The translations under genes and the position numbers were made by a program. Below are positions 46,449 to 59,858 of a stretch of DNA of 64,000 nucleotides, one piece after another. The DNA is from Basidiobolus meristosporus CBS 931.73. Lineage: Eukaryota; Basidiobolomycota; Basidiobolomycetes; Basidiobolales; Basidiobolaceae. How positions within the stretch are numbered: the stretch's first letter is position 1; every line of letters starts with the position of its first letter. Where the stretch lies: the NCBI GenBank assembly GCA_002104905.1, contig MCFE01000086.1, forward strand, positions 114,048 through 178,047, written 5' to 3'. The notes below the pieces were generated by a model, which saw nothing but the letters and a program-made list of their open reading frames with translations, was not told the origin of the DNA and made no database searches.

Positions 46449-49400
46449 ATGCCCCCTCATAATAATGATGTTCACCCTACGTCGGCCAAAACCTACAATT
46501 TATGGGTTCATGACGACCGGTTCTCGAAGCAAGAAGTCGTTATCAATCCCGACTATTTTCCTGGGATAAAGCCTGGTGATTTATTAGAACTATTCCATCC
46601 ACCTTTCCAAAACACCTCAAGTCCCGACTCAAGACCCTATCCTGGGAAGACCATCAAAGAGAACGAGGAGTCAGATGAAAAGACTCTTGTACTTCAGGTG
46701 GAGCCTTCCGATGTCGACATTCTAGCGAAGCAACCCCAATTACAGGTATCAAGTATTTCACCCGTCTCTCTTCAAAACCTGATAATATTCAACCAATATA
46801 TGCCTCTTGGCAAAACTATAGATATCAATTGCCAACCATATTGCCACTGCCTTTGGTCTTCAAGCACGTAAAGATATTATTGTTCGTAAGGTATGTTCCA
46901 GAGATTCACCTTTCTCACGCAATGCGCTAAAACACGTATTTCATATATCTTTCTAGGTAGATGCCAACTCCATTGCTACTGAATATGTCGAATTTACGTT
47001 CAAAGATCAATATATCGGCCGGAGTGATATGTGGAGATTGAAAATGAGTTTAAATGGCACCTGCGTTCATGTTGGAAAAAAGATTTCTTTCGCTGGCTGC
47101 GTACGAGTACAAGTCAAAGAGATATATGTTGCTGGAAAAACCGTAAGCTTGAAGACAGCAGCCTTGGAAAGGAGTGCACTCATTAACAAACACTTGCTCC
47201 GGTATAGGTTATGTGTGGGTACATCACTGAAAGCACTCGGACCATCTTTCGATCTGAATCCGCAAAATATTACATCTTTATCCAAATGAGCCGAGAGATG
47301 TGGGATTTTGACGAGGACGGGATGCTGTTTTTCGAGAAAGCAACGCACAACTTCCTCCCTGATCTGTTTACTCGCTGGAAAGAGCTTGGAACCAATCATG
47401 TGGCATCCATCGTCATGTTTACTCGTGTCTTTTACGAATATAGCGATGAGTTAGCCAAAGATGGAGCATTATGCCAAGCAAACGAAAACCAATGGTACAA
47501 GGATTACTATAAGGTAGTCGCAGATTGGGAAACACGAAGCGATTGGAGTACTGCCATTATTCACCTTAAGAAGGAATTTATTTCGTTTCGTAAAGATATC
47601 CTGGAACTTCGCGTGGATAAGTCCATTCATCTGAGTGGAGAAAACACCATGGCCCATGAGGGGAATGTCCTCGAGGCCATCAACCTTGCTTTGAATGCAT
47701 TTGATAAGCACTATGTTGATAGAGACCTCCTTCGTACAGGGCTCTCCATTGTGGTGATCACCCCTGGGACTGGTATCTTCGAAGTTGACAAGAAACTGCT
47801 CAGAATCACTACCGAGCGCATGATCGACAATGGCATTGGCTTGGACCTTGTATGCCTGTCCAAATATCCCCTCTACACGGTTCCCATTTTTAAGTTTTAT
47901 TCAAGTGAAGTTTCGAAATTCGTGGACTCGGCAAAAGCCATCTCGGAGCAGAAACCAGAGAAAAAGTTCCTTTCCGCCGATCAGGCTGGCTACGGGAAGC
48001 CCAAATTTCCCGACAAGCCGATCTCCGACAACCCCGAGAAACTGGATACTTGGGACCCGCTGTATTATGACGACCCCGATCCCAATAGCCCGATGGAGTC
48101 CTACTATGCCATGCCGCATTGGATCGACTGCAGTTTCTACAGTGTCAATGATGAGAGTCGTCAGAAGTCGGGAAAATTCATTCCTAGATGCAAGATGTAT
48201 AGCTTGCAAATGATGGGAGTCATGGAACACGAGATGGCGCCCATTTCCATCGAGTACCTGGACGACAAATACATAATACCTCAGAAGGGCGAGTCTGGCA
48301 TAGAAGAGAGCACCACCAGAACATCGTACGCATTTGATAAGTATGACGAGGAAATCTTCCATAGTGATTCACGCAAAACCCTCAAATTAAGACAAACACT
48401 TCGAGCACGAAGCCTTCGAGAAACCATCTCCGAAAACTCCGGAGATGCCATTTCCCAAGGGAACCTACGAGCCAATACCACCACCGACACGACGGCTTTC
48501 CCGCGCAGAAGCTTTGAAGACTACACATACGTGAATGGCCACGACTCAAACTCAGTTACGGCTGAGCCTTTCGGAAGCCTTCCCAAAAACATGCTATCTA
48601 GCAGCTTTGCCGCAGCTAATATATATACCTCTCGTCGCCATCAGCTTCAACCTGTATCCCATTCTGAAGAGAAACCGTATGGAGTCGAGTCCATTTTAAC
48701 CAGCAAAAATCATGCAGGGTCCACCCAGACAGGCTCTAAGGATCAATCAGAAATAGCGTCCATCCGGTTCTTGACCAACCCTCGCGAGAACAGCAATGCC
48801 AACCATTGGAATGAGGTGCTGGACATTCCCGTACACAATGGAGATGACGAGGCCTCTCCTCAGATTAGCAGCAGCACGGTCAAACCAATCATGATCAACA
48901 ACTGCAAGCCCAGAAAAGATTTCAAAAGGACGTTCCTTGATCCATCCTCGTACCAGAGCATAGCGGATTCCCTCATGGGCTCGCTGGCTAGCGATGTAAT
49001 CCGCTATTCTACCAAGCAATCATCCCCGGGCAAGGGATTCACCTCTCGACAAGTGATTCGCCAAAGTTTGATCAAACCTTGCAACCCGACAAAGAACGTC
49101 ATTAAGATTAGTAGTCATCTGCGTAGATGGTATCACATTTTCCCCAAGCCAGTGCCCATCGATTGCACCAAGTGGACCTCGCTTTGTACACCAGCCTGCC
49201 TCCCCCTTACCACTGATTATTTTCCCACCACCGATGAACTTGCTGATTTCTACCAAGAATATACGTACACCGTCTCCCCCAACGAGGAAATCAGCGCCTT
49301 CTCTTATCAGGACACACCAATATCCGACCAAAGCATCACCGAGCGACTTTTACTTGATATGATCTCGCAGAGGCTTGCTCAAGGATTTCAGCTGATCGTG

Positions 49401-51344
49401 TCTGGCACCGTGGAAAATCCGCAGAAACACTCGGAGCACCTCTCATTCTCTCCGGCCGAAACCAGCAATGTCACATCCGCGCTGAGCCGGAGCTTTAATA
49501 ATGAACAAGAAGGAGGGAAGATCGGCACGAATAGGTTGTCGGCCACCACACCATACTATCTCAGCATGGGCCACCATGTTCATAAACTATGGTATGACAA
49601 TACTGGGCAGAATGTGGAGGTCAAGAGATATGTTAGGAGGCTTGCATACACCATGAAACCGATTTCGTATTCATGTGTGGTTTGGCCGAAATTCATGGAT
49701 AGCTATCAACCTCGACAAGTATCGTTCCACTATCCAGTTCTATCCCAATACAATTGGAACTATCTGGATCATCTAATCTCTGGGTATCAGGACGAGATGA
49801 CCGACTCGCTTCGCTTTTGGCGAGCAAGATTTGCTCTGATTCCCATGGAAATCGTTCCCTCTAACCATTTGACTAACCCTTCGAATGAGAACCTTGACGA
49901 GGAAGAGCTTCGATTAGCCGGGTTTTTCAAGTTCCAAGAGCTGCTTTGGAAGGTCCGATGGGATCCTAATCAGGAGAAAGGGGAAATGCGTAACAACAGC
50001 AGTAGAAAGCAGCCAAGCAACAAGCTGGATATCAAGTTCACAACGTGCAACATCTCTACTTTTGTTGCAAATCACCCGTGGTCCTGGGGAGACAGTGGCG
50101 AGGTTGCTACAAACTCCATCGGCTCGAGAAAGGGCTCCGGCTACCTCTCCAACAACGAGAAGTTGGCCACCAAGGAAGTAAAACTCTCCACCATCGCTAC
50201 AGCAATGCAAAATCCAATTACTGGTGTTAAATTGCAGGATAGGAGGTGGCATTTCAGGCTGTTCGAAGGAGTGTTTGTCGGGAACGAATTTATTGACTGG
50301 CTGATCAGGGAGTTCACTGATCTGGATACAAGAGAGGAAGCTTTAGAATATGGAAACGGCCTTATGAGCCAAGGGCTATTCGTGCATGTCAACAAAAAGC
50401 ATCGCTTGCTTGATGGGCATTACTTCTACCAGCTTGATCCAGAATTCGCAACCGCTAGGGTCACCAAAAGCTGGGGCGTTTTTCGCAACTCCAAGAACAA
50501 TGCGGAGGCGACGTCGAAGTCTGACGACCAGACGACACTCTCTGAAAAAAAGCCCTCTAAAATCGAGCTAAGCCGAAGCATCACTATCGACCTAGACAAC
50601 TCTAAGCGCAGTGATCGTCCCGAACGAGCTATTCTACACTACGACATGGTGCATAATCCGAAATTATGCTACCATTTCCAGCTCAACTGGCTTGACTGTA
50701 CTGCTCGTATGATTGAAGATCTCTTACAATCCTGGTCACGAACTGCGGACAAATGCGGATTAAAATTGGTTGAAGTGCCGGTTCAACAGGCCAGAATGGA
50801 CCCCAGCGATAATCCATTCCAGGCACCAGTTGCTATCGGAATCTCGATACCACCACCCTCACTGAGTATCCTGCAAGAGAAAGCTGGAAGCCTGATCAAC
50901 ATTCCTTATCTCTACTTCGAAACGGAGCTTGTCAAATTCCATGGATTTGTACTTGACTTGGAAGCCGATGAATTTTTCCCTAGGGGAATAGAAACCACTC
51001 ATTCCTACTACAAGACACCGGTTCGATATTCCCAGTATATCCATCGATCCGGAGTAGCTATCATACAGATCTGTGACCCTGGCGAAGGTTTCCTGTGGGT
51101 CAACAATCGGCTGTTTACATCGCACAGCAATAGCGGGTCCCAAAACAAAAACATGTCCAATCAATTGCCCAACCCAGACATGCTGCGTCTACAGTTCCAA
51201 AGATTCTGTCAGGATGAAACTCAGTTGGATGCATTCTGGAAGGAGACGATAGAAAAATTCTCGGTGGAGACCATAGTGGAAAACTATGGTAGTGATATTC
51301 AAATATCTCCATATCAATCACCTATCGAAAAAGACGCAGATTAG
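46449..51344 (+). CDS. IML1: Iml1/DEPDC5 subunit of the GATOR1/SEACIT complex
   Basis: Four exons, 46449-46745, 46822-46890, 46957-47142 and 47208-51344, join in phase to 1562 aa, close to the yeast length. Family blocks are: YNLWVHDDRFSKQEVVINP near the N-terminus; DANSIATEYVEFTFKDQYI and RSDMWRLKMSL; SREMWDFDEDGMLFFEKA with the following long conserved region; and a DEP domain at about 1180-1262 (KLQDRRWHFRLFEGVFVGNE, FIDWLIREF, GLFVHVNKKHRLLDGHYFYQL). The C-terminal part (FHGFVLDLEADEFFPRG, YSQYIHRSGVAIIQI) is typical too. Iml1 carries the GAP activity of the complex for the Gtr1/RagA GTPase and turns TORC1 down when amino acids are low, at the vacuole surface. The first three exons are short. 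The gene looks intact. Confidence 0.95.
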
Positions 51345-52466
<1,122 letters not shown>

Positions 52467-52522
52467 ACCAACATTCAATACCGATCCAAATAATTTTTGT
52501 AAATAGATATTTATGTTGGTCA

Positions 52523-52528
52523 AATAAA
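52523..52528 (+). terminator. Polyadenylation signal of histone H3
   Basis: AATAAA lies 57 bp after the H3 stop codon, which suggests an ordinary polyadenylated message. Confidence 0.5.
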
Positions 52529-52691
52529 GTAACAAGAATGTATTAAATTAGTCAGTCGTATGTTATTGGACTGGTCTAACTTGTCAATCCCCCTTCTATT
52601 AAAGGGTGATCATACCCCTTTTTTCGAAACTATTTAGTTATTTGGCAAGTTGTAAGGGTTGGTGTATTCTTGTTCAGTCCATAGACTCTCA

Positions 52692-53437
52692 ATGCGTAGT
52701 GGCAAGTTGACGGTAACTCTTGGTATATTGGTCATAAGATGTTCTCGCTTATGAGTTCAGGTTGTTGAGCATTTTTTATACAGGCTCCGGTCGTCATATC
52801 AAAGATATGGACGTTATTGGAGGTAGTTGGTACTACGCATTCACACCAAACTTGCTAGTGTTACTTACTCATAGAAAGGCTCTAGTGATCCTTATGTTGT
52901 ATTTAGTGTTGACCGCCAAGAAACAAAACGCTCGCGCACACAGAATAATAGTTCAGCACCCAACTGGGATGAAGCGTTTGCTTTGTACGTTCACGTTGTT
53001 ACTACGTTACTAGTGAGTTTTCTAACGCCCAGCTAGTGATATAACAGATGACGCTCAATATTTATACATAGAATGTTACGATGAAGACACTTTTAAACCG
53101 GATGACTTAATTGGTATAGTTTTCAAGAAGTTCACCACCTGGAGGCCCCCATTAACAATGTTGCTTTTATACAGGAGCAGCGAAAATAGACCTATATAAA
53201 GTTATCCAAGAGAACACACTTTCTGACTGGTTCAAAATACTTACTACCGATGGAGCCCTTGCTGGCGAAGTTCATCTATGCTTAACTGTAGAATTTTTGG
53301 TAGGCAAAATACGCTACTTCGGTTACCAATCTATGTATTGAATGTTGTGTTAGAATAAGGCGCCAATGCCAATGAATCCAGATGGAGAAATCAGCGCGTT
53401 TGGATGGAGACCATTTCAACCAGCTACCAGCTTTTGA
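52692..53437 (+). CDS. Small single-C2-domain protein
   Basis: Six exons, 52692-52722, 52784-52822, 52879-52984, 53037-53113, 53175-53299 and 53354-53437, join in phase to 153 aa. The reading follows a C2 domain: GKLTVTLGSGRHIKDMDVIG, GSSDPYVVFSVDRQE, NWDEAFAFDITDDAQ, LYIECYDEDTF, DDLIG. Asp residues in SSDPY and in YDEDTF sit where Ca2+ ligands are expected, so Ca2+-dependent lipid binding is likely. A Pro-rich tail (PMPMNPDG) follows. Small C2-only proteins of this kind are common in plants and early fungi; the role is unknown. It lies 225 bp after H3 and converges with the 7TM gene across a 319-bp spacer (53438-53756) with nothing recognisable. Confidence 0.83.
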
Positions 53438-53756
53438 TAAGTGATCTATAATCTAGACTCTTATTAAAACATAAGCATCGACAGTATATTTATTCTTTCG
53501 TCAACGGCCTCTTCAAGTATAGGCTATCTCTTGCATTTATTCTGGTACTACAGCTTCTATATCACACTAATATTTCGGCAATAATTCCTGGCCTGGCAAT
53601 AAATGGCCCTGTGTCACAGTCGTTTATGTCCCAGCGGAATACATACCAAAAGAGTTTATATCATTATCAAGTATTTACAGTCAACTATAACAAAGCTAAA
53701 CCAACACGAAAGGATAACCAAAGGGATGAGGGTGGATATATCGTTAGACGGCATGG

Positions 53757-54910
53757 TCAGCGGAGATTATCCAGAGCTTTTTTGAACACAGTCCCTTTCC
53801 CATAATGTACAGATCTCCAGATGCCTCCAGTATTGATCAACACAATAGATATTGTGTAAATCCAATTCGTATAGAACGAACACAGCTTTCCAATCAAATA
53901 GACCATCATAGGAATATAATACAGAAGATGAAGAAGTATATATGTAAATATTCGCTGGGTTGCCCTATCCAACGTTCCAGGGATCTCGAGTTTCTCCGTA
54001 AATTCGCTTAGGTTATCAGTAGAGTTGGTACTAGTGCTATCGCTCTCCGAGCCTGTCCCGCTTAGAGCTCCAGCAGCATGTGTATATTCTTTAGATTTCT
54101 CAATGAGCTGAAGCATTCTTTCCGTAATTACGTTCAATCTGTTCATCACCATTAGATAGCTGCTGGTGATGAGCAAAAGTGAAATATATATGATAAGCAA
54201 AAAGTATGTGATGCTCAATCTCTCCCCGGAGTTTTGCTTGTCGTTAATGAAGCACCTTCAAACAGAATGTCAATCAGGCTGGATTGATAAAAGGATCTAT
54301 ATGAATTCCATTACCAATACGTGTCCTCACCAAAGCCGTCTAGTAGCTCACTGACAGTGGTGATCAAGGTTACTAAACAGATGCATCCAAATAGTAATTT
54401 CCAGTCGAATTTTCCGAAATCAATCTTATGGTTTCTACAAACTTTCAAGTAGGTAGAAAAGGCGATGGCACCCACCAAAAGAATATCCAGTAGCAACAAC
54501 GAGTAGCTCAGGAGTGCCAAAACGTTACAGAGTGTGCTATCGAGCGGCTTACCATGGAAGCTTGAGTACCCTAAATTGATGACACTCAAAGCCCCAAAGC
54601 CCAGACCAATACAAGCGCTATGATATGGAAATCTCAGGATCGGATTAGTCAATGTGGCGGAGGATCTATAGTTTGCCCAGGATACCCAGATAACATATGA
54701 GCTTCCAAACACATTCAGCAGTGAACTGGAAATCCCGCTGATGAGTACAAGAATGCTGCCTACACGATCTGTGGAATAGAAGTCAGCTTGCTGCGCCTCC
54801 TTTTGCTCCACTAGCTGACTATGGACACCTGGGAAAGTGGACAGAGCCCAAAGAAATAAGAAAAGATGCGACGTATACCTAGGATTTGTCGTATTGAACG
54901 AGGCACGCAT
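53757..54910 (-). CDS. Seven-transmembrane receptor-like protein
   Basis: Two exons, 54910-54315 and 54255-53757, join in phase to 364 aa. An N-terminal hydrophobic segment (HLFLFLWALSTFPGVHS) looks like a signal peptide. About seven hydrophobic helices follow, including ILVLISGISSSLLNVFGSSY, GLGFGALSVINLGYS, NVLALLSYSLLLLDILLVG, LLFGCICLVTLI, YFLLIIYISLLLITSSYL and, after a Ser/Thr/Glu-rich loop, LLHLLYYIPMMVYLIG and IYTISIVLINTGGIW. The long loop before the last two helices and the overall order resemble fungal glucose/cAMP-receptor-like GPCRs (Gpr1/Git3/CrlA type). Similarity is by layout rather than by a diagnostic motif, so the ligand and G protein are unknown. Confidence 0.72.
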
Positions 54911-56130
54911 TCCTTCAAGCTTCAGATTTCTTTCAACCCCAAGGTTAATTGAAGGGTGGAAAGGGGGGAAAGCAGGTTGGATCTACATGGACTCATAATA
55001 CGCTCCGTTGCATTTATAGGATGTAACAGAGATGAAACGATCATACAACTCTCCTAGCAAATGGGCTTACAGCCTAACAAGTTTCATCAACTCCGATCAA
55101 CAGATTGGCGCTGTCAGGGTAGAATACTTCCAATCTGCCAACTCGAAATACCTGGCACGCATGGCATGAAAAATGGAGAGGCCTATCAATCAATCCAGTG
55201 ACACACATCTCCAAGATTTGGCACCTCGTTAGGCGCACGGGATTTGGGTAAAGGTCCCGAGCGTTAGTAAACACTTCGGAAACTCATGAGGATCCAGACG
55301 TCATGGCGCTACTTCCCTACCACTCTGGTTACATATACCTGCTGAATATGCGAAATGCTTGAGGTGCTGGTAGCTCAATGATATCCCAAACCATCATGAC
55401 AGTACCTAGTTTGTTCTGTATTGCCCAGTCCCAAGTAGGTGCCCGAAATTCATACACAAAACCCCGAATGAGCATTTAGAAAAAGATGACACGGTGGAGC
55501 GATTCTCCAGATTATGGTACTGGCCAGAACACAAGAGTCAGGCTCGTTCAAGTGGAAATTCAGAAATCAGGTAAGACAGGCCCCCAGAGCTTTCGACATC
55601 TCTGGACCGATACTAGCTCGTCCCAAGGTTTAGGATGAGTTGTGTATGGGTTCCTATGGCAATAATTGGCTACTTACCACAATAGCTGGAGATTGGTTGC
55701 TGAGCGTGTATTCTAGTCTATGGTGTAAGATAACTATCGGGCTCATCCATGGCGATGATTCAGAGGTCAATTAATCGTGGGAATGCCAATGCATAATTAT
55801 GGATTCCTAGGAGCATTGATCGCGGTAGAGCAGGTCTAGTGCGTTGAGCATAGTAATTACCACATAAAAGGCAAATCTCCACAAAATACAATTCGGTCCA
55901 TTCTCAATGACAGCACAGGCGAAGCCCCCCAATTGGAATCGATACTGGTGTATGGGATACACGTGAGAGGTGTTACCTATATGGGCGAATCAGGTTTATT
56001 TGTGAACTGGATAAAGGCAGCAGAGGTCTGATATTACGCATTGCGTCAGGCGATGGAAGTAATATAAAGTTCAAGGCTGCCATTACGAAGACTTCACTCA
56101 TTGCATTAGCTCTTCTTTCAACCATCAGCC
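54911..56130. other. intergenic, divergent promoters
   Basis: About 1.2 kb between the 7TM gene (-) and galactokinase (+). No supported ORF, repeat or RNA gene. Confidence 0.4.
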
Positions 56131-57711
56131 ATGCCACAGGATCTTGTACCTGTCACTCAATCACTTGGCGATATTTACGCTGAAGCACAATGCGATGAGC
56201 AGAGGTAGGTTGCTTCGATTGCTCAGTAAATTGGTATCACTTGTATCACGGACCTAATGACTACACACCATAGAAAGCGCTACCAGCACCTAATCGAACG
56301 ATTCGAGTCCATCTACGGTGCCAAACCCGACTTCATTGCTCGCTCACCAGGACGAGTAAATATCATTGGTGAGCATATTGACTATGCAGGATTTCCCGTC
56401 TTCCCAATGGCTGTAGATCGTGATTGTTTAATCGCAGTATCTGCAAGCACGTCCGACACTAAAGTGCGCATCTGCAACATCGACGAAGAGAAATATCCCG
56501 CACGTGAGTTTGACTATAGCAAAGAATGCATTGTAGAGATTGATGCCTCGATCCACGAATGGACCAACTACTTCAAGTCCGGTTACAAAGGGATGCTGGA
56601 GAGACTTGAATTGGATAAGGACCCAGTTGGTATGAACTGTTTAATGGATGGCTCGGTACCCAGCGGAGGGGGAATCTCGAGTTCTGCTGCCTTTGTTTGT
56701 ACCGCAGCCATGGCCACCATGAAGGCAAACAAGAAAAGCCTTGGAAAGTCAGATATCGTTCAAATTGCCATTGAATCAGAACGGTACGTTGGAGTAAACA
56801 GCGGTGGAATGGATCAGACAGCTTCAGTAATGTCACAAGCGGGTTCTGCCACATTCATTGAATTTGAACCAGAGTTCAGAACTATTCCAGTCAAGTTCCC
56901 TTCAACCCAACCGGCTGTCTCTTTTGTTGTGGCAAACACGATGGTGACCGCAGATAAAGTGGTATCTGCGCCTTACTGTTACAATTTAAGAGTGGTGGAA
57001 ACCAGCGTTGGGGCCATGTTGCTGGCCAAAGAATTGGGTCTTTTGGATAAACGCCCACAAACATTCAAACAGGTGATGGACATCTATTTCGCCGGACAGG
57101 ACGAGCCAAAATTTGCTTCTGAGACTGAACAATGGATTCATCGCCTCAATAAGATGCTTTGCTTAGTGGAGAAACACATTGTTAAACGTGAGGGGTACAC
57201 CGAATTGGAAATGTCTGAAGCAGTTGGACTCCCTGCAGACGAATTCGCTTCAAGATTTTTATCCAAATTCCCCGTTTCTGCCGAGCTATTCCAACTGTAC
57301 ACTCGAGCCATACACGTCTTCAGTGAATCCTTGAGGGTTGTAAGATTTCGCGATATATGTGAATCCACAAGGTCAACAGCGTCAAACGCCGAAGAAATTT
57401 TCACCAGGCTAGGCGATTTGATGAACCAAAGCCAGAAATCATGTCGGGAAAACTTCAATTGCTCTTGCTTAGAGCTTGATGAGCTGACAGAAATTAGTCG
57501 TGCAGCTGGAGCATATGGCTCTCGCTTGACTGGGGCGGGTTGGGGTGGTTGCACCGTCTCATTGGTACCTGAAGATAAGGTTGAATCATTTATTAGCAGA
57601 GTTAGTGAGGATTATTTCCGAAAGAAACAGCCAGGTATTACAGCAGAGCAACTTTCTAATGTAATATTTGCTTCTCGACCTTCAAGTGGCGCATATTTTT
57701 ACACCTTTTGA
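56131..57711 (+). CDS. GAL1: Galactokinase (GHMP family, Gal1/GALK2-like)
   Basis: Two exons, 56131-56204 and 56274-57711, give 503 aa. The galactokinase signature PGRVNIIGEHIDY is at 49-62, the GHMP ATP-binding motif PSGGGISSSAA at 154-164, and the C-terminal LTGAGWGGC at 443-451. The GEHIDY form of the signature matches yeast Gal1 and mammalian GALK2 rather than the bacterial/GALK1 GEHTDY form. The enzyme phosphorylates galactose (or GalNAc) at C1 in the Leloir pathway, in the cytosol. The short first exon (MPQDLVPVTQSLGDIYAEAQ) is accepted because the phase-2 join restores the usual N-terminal helix before the signature. No other GAL gene is nearby. This is the last unique gene before the subtelomere. 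Confidence 0.95.
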
Positions 57712-57834
57712 GAATGGGATACACTTTAAATAAATGTGATATCCAAGTTACTATCCATGATTAGCAGGAGGCAAAGTCAACACATTTGTGAAATCTTATT
57801 CCTAACTACTAATTGAAAAAACACTACAAAAATC

Positions 57835-57851
57835 TAGGGTTAGGGGGGGGG
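57835..57851 (+). repeat. Interstitial telomere-like seam
   Basis: TAGGG followed by TTAGGG extended to a nine-G run sits inside the chromosome, in the same orientation as the terminal repeats. It marks the edge between unique sequence and the subtelomere and is joined directly to the conserved element end that follows. Confidence 0.7.
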
Positions 57852-57905
57852 TGACAATCACCAACAGGTGAAATCTTTGTTTCAATAACTCCAAATAAAG
57901 AAGCC
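57843..57905 (-). repeat. Conserved element end, copy 1 (G-run plus hairpin)
   Basis: A G-run is followed by a short perfect hairpin (TCACC AACA GGTGA) and then AAATCTTTGTTTCA and AAAGAAGCC. The same block recurs at 63410-63466 in the same orientation with a few differences. Read on the minus strand it ends as AAAGATTTCACC, hairpin, then a C-run merging into TAACCC, which would be a 3' end. Beyond 57905 the two copies diverge. Confidence 0.75.
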
Positions 57906-58352
57906 AATTACTAGATGGGCAGCTTTTCTACAAGCAAATAAGTGAAGGGTCATTTTGTGAAAACTTACAAGAAAGATCACTAAGCTAAAGAGGAGTTAAA
58001 ATGGAGTCTAGTAGTACTGGAGGGGTACCTGAAGAAAGAAGTGGCTTATCAACAATTGCAACCAAGTTATTTAGGTATGGATAGGAGGAAAGCAAGAATG
58101 GAGTATAGTAGCTGAGGTAGCTACTCTATAAAGTGGAGGTATATGTAGTGTTGGCAATCACTGGGTCTTTTGAGTCTGGAGATGATGGCTTGCCAGACTT
58201 CTTACAGCCTCTTGGATATTAGCCCACTCTTCATCATTGCACTCAATGGCTTCAAAGATCTTCAATGTCTTTTGATTTTAGGCTTTGGTATATATATCAG
58301 TCTCTCCCTCCCATAATGTGATAAGTTTTTCTGTGAGCTTTGTCATTGACCA
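57906..58352. other. degenerate subtelomeric sequence
   Basis: Body of element copy 1 or older relics. Minus-strand frames with Glu/Asp/Leu-rich composition are broken by stops. No product is recognisable. Confidence 0.35.
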
Positions 58353-58955
58353 CTATTGTTGTGCTACAAAGACTGTATAGTGTTCCTCTGCTTTTGCAGT
58401 CAGAAATGGCACAACTCTGGTCTGTGACATTAAGCAATTTGAGTTCCTTGTTGGAAGCAAAGATACTGCATCCTTTACCTGGGATATTGATTGCTCTACA
58501 TGCATTATCTGCTCAGCCTGTCTCTGGACTGTTTCCTGATTTCTCTGGGCAATTGCATATGTACAATTTATTGTAAGAGTTTTGGAGATATTGGAAGTGA
58601 TTGGGAGGCCAAGTAGATTATGTGATTTTCACTTAAGGATTTATTGAATGTAAAAGTAGTATTTATACTTTACATGGTCTTGGCATAGCAAACACAAAAA
58701 ATAGGTTAAGAAAGTTCCCAAGAGCATGTGTGCAAAGCTTGAGGCTGTTTGGACAACTTATCTAATTTTCATGCTCTGGGTAAATATTCTAAGTAAATCC
58801 CAACAAGGAATTTGGTCAGTATTCTCTAGGATTTGAAGGTAATGATCTAAGTGACTAAGTTAGGTGAATATTTAGGTAGAATTACAAATTTTTACAACAC
58901 AATTAGCCAGTACACCTAATTGCCTCATTAATGCTTTGGTATGAGCTGACAACAT
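58353..58955 (-). pseudogene. Small ORF split by a solo LTR
   Basis: Two minus-strand segments (58955-58905 and 58568-58353) share one frame. If the solo LTR and one copy of its target duplication are disregarded, the frame runs from ATG to TAG over 89 codons (267 nt). The right segment includes AIAQRNQETVQRQAEQIMH, which looks helical and Gln/Glu-rich, like a capsid or coiled-coil segment of a mobile element. I do not recognise the family. More open but broken sequence continues on the 5' side (to 59151) and the 3' side. Confidence 0.55.
58569..58899 (-). repeat. Solo LTR of the copia family
   Basis: 331 bp closely matching the LTR at 59499-59847. It ends TTACAACA, the inverse of the TGTTGTAA start seen in sister copies; its own start has changed to TATTGTAA. 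CAATT flanks it on both sides (58564-58568 and 58900-58904), a perfect 5-bp target duplication, so this is a true insertion reduced to one LTR by recombination. Confidence 0.88.
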
Positions 58956-59151
58956 ACATGGTTATCCTTATGAAAAATAACTAGGTCCTATGGGCAAATC
59001 CAATCCAAATCATCCTTCAGGATCTCACAAAGTGGCCATGGTAATGCCAGCAGCATAGAGTTATTGACCATATTCCCAATCTTATGATGTGATTGTGTTG
59101 GTAGTTTGCTGATTTTATTGTCATGTAAAGCAATACACTTGATGGTGCTTT

Positions 59152-59285
59152 TGTTGTAAGAGTCTTGGAGAAATTGGCAGTGGTTGGGAGAGCTAGTAGA
59201 TTAAGTGGTTTTCACTTAATGATATATTGAGTGTAAAAGTAGTGTTTATACTTTTACATGGTCTTGGCATAAAAAACATGTAGAA
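59152..59285 (-). repeat. LTR fragment, interrupted by a later LTR
   Basis: Starts TGTTGTAAGAG like the full LTR and matches its first about 135 bp, then stops where another LTR begins at 59286. Its remainder is missing from the window. Confidence 0.75.
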
Positions 59286-59498
59286 TGTTTTAAGAGACTT
59301 TGAAATATTGGAAGTGATTGGGAGCACAAGTAGATTATGTAGTTTTCACTTAGTGATTTATTGAATGTAAAAGTGGTATCTATACTCTTACATGGACATG
59401 CCATAGCAAGCACACTGAATAGGCTTAGGGAGGCCTCCAGAATATGTGCGCAAAGCTTGTGGCTGTTTGGACAACTTATCTAATTTTCATGTATTGGG
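59286..59498 (-). repeat. LTR fragment, interrupted by the copia element
   Basis: Starts TGTTTTAAGAG and matches the first about 210 bp of the family LTR, with many substitutions (oldest-looking copy). It is cut at 59498, where the next copy starts with a fresh TGTTGTAAGAG. Confidence 0.75.
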
Positions 59499-59847
59499 TG
59501 TTGTAAGAGTCTTGGAGATATTGGAAGTGATTGGGAGGACAAGTAGATTATGTGGTTTTCACTTAATGATTAATTGAATGTAAAAGTAGTATTTATACTT
59601 TTACCTAGTCTTGGCATTACAAACACGTAGAATAGGTTAAGGAAGGTCCCAAGAGCATGTGTGCAAAGTTTGGGGCTGTTTGGACAACTTTGAGAATTTT
59701 CATGTTCTGGGTACCAGGTATTTTGGTGAAAATATTCTAAGTAAATCCCAACAAGGAATTTGGTCAGTATTCTCTAGGATTTGAGGGTACTGATCTAAGT
59801 GACTAAGCTAGGTGAATATTCAGGTGGAAATACAAATTTTTACATCA
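59499..59847 (-). repeat. 3' LTR of the copia element
   Basis: 349 bp bounded by TGTTGTAA and TTACATCA, a near-perfect inverted terminal repeat with TG...CA ends. It is immediately next to the polypurine tract and 12 bp from the polyprotein stop. Confidence 0.85.
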
Positions 59848-59858
59848 CTCCCACTCAG

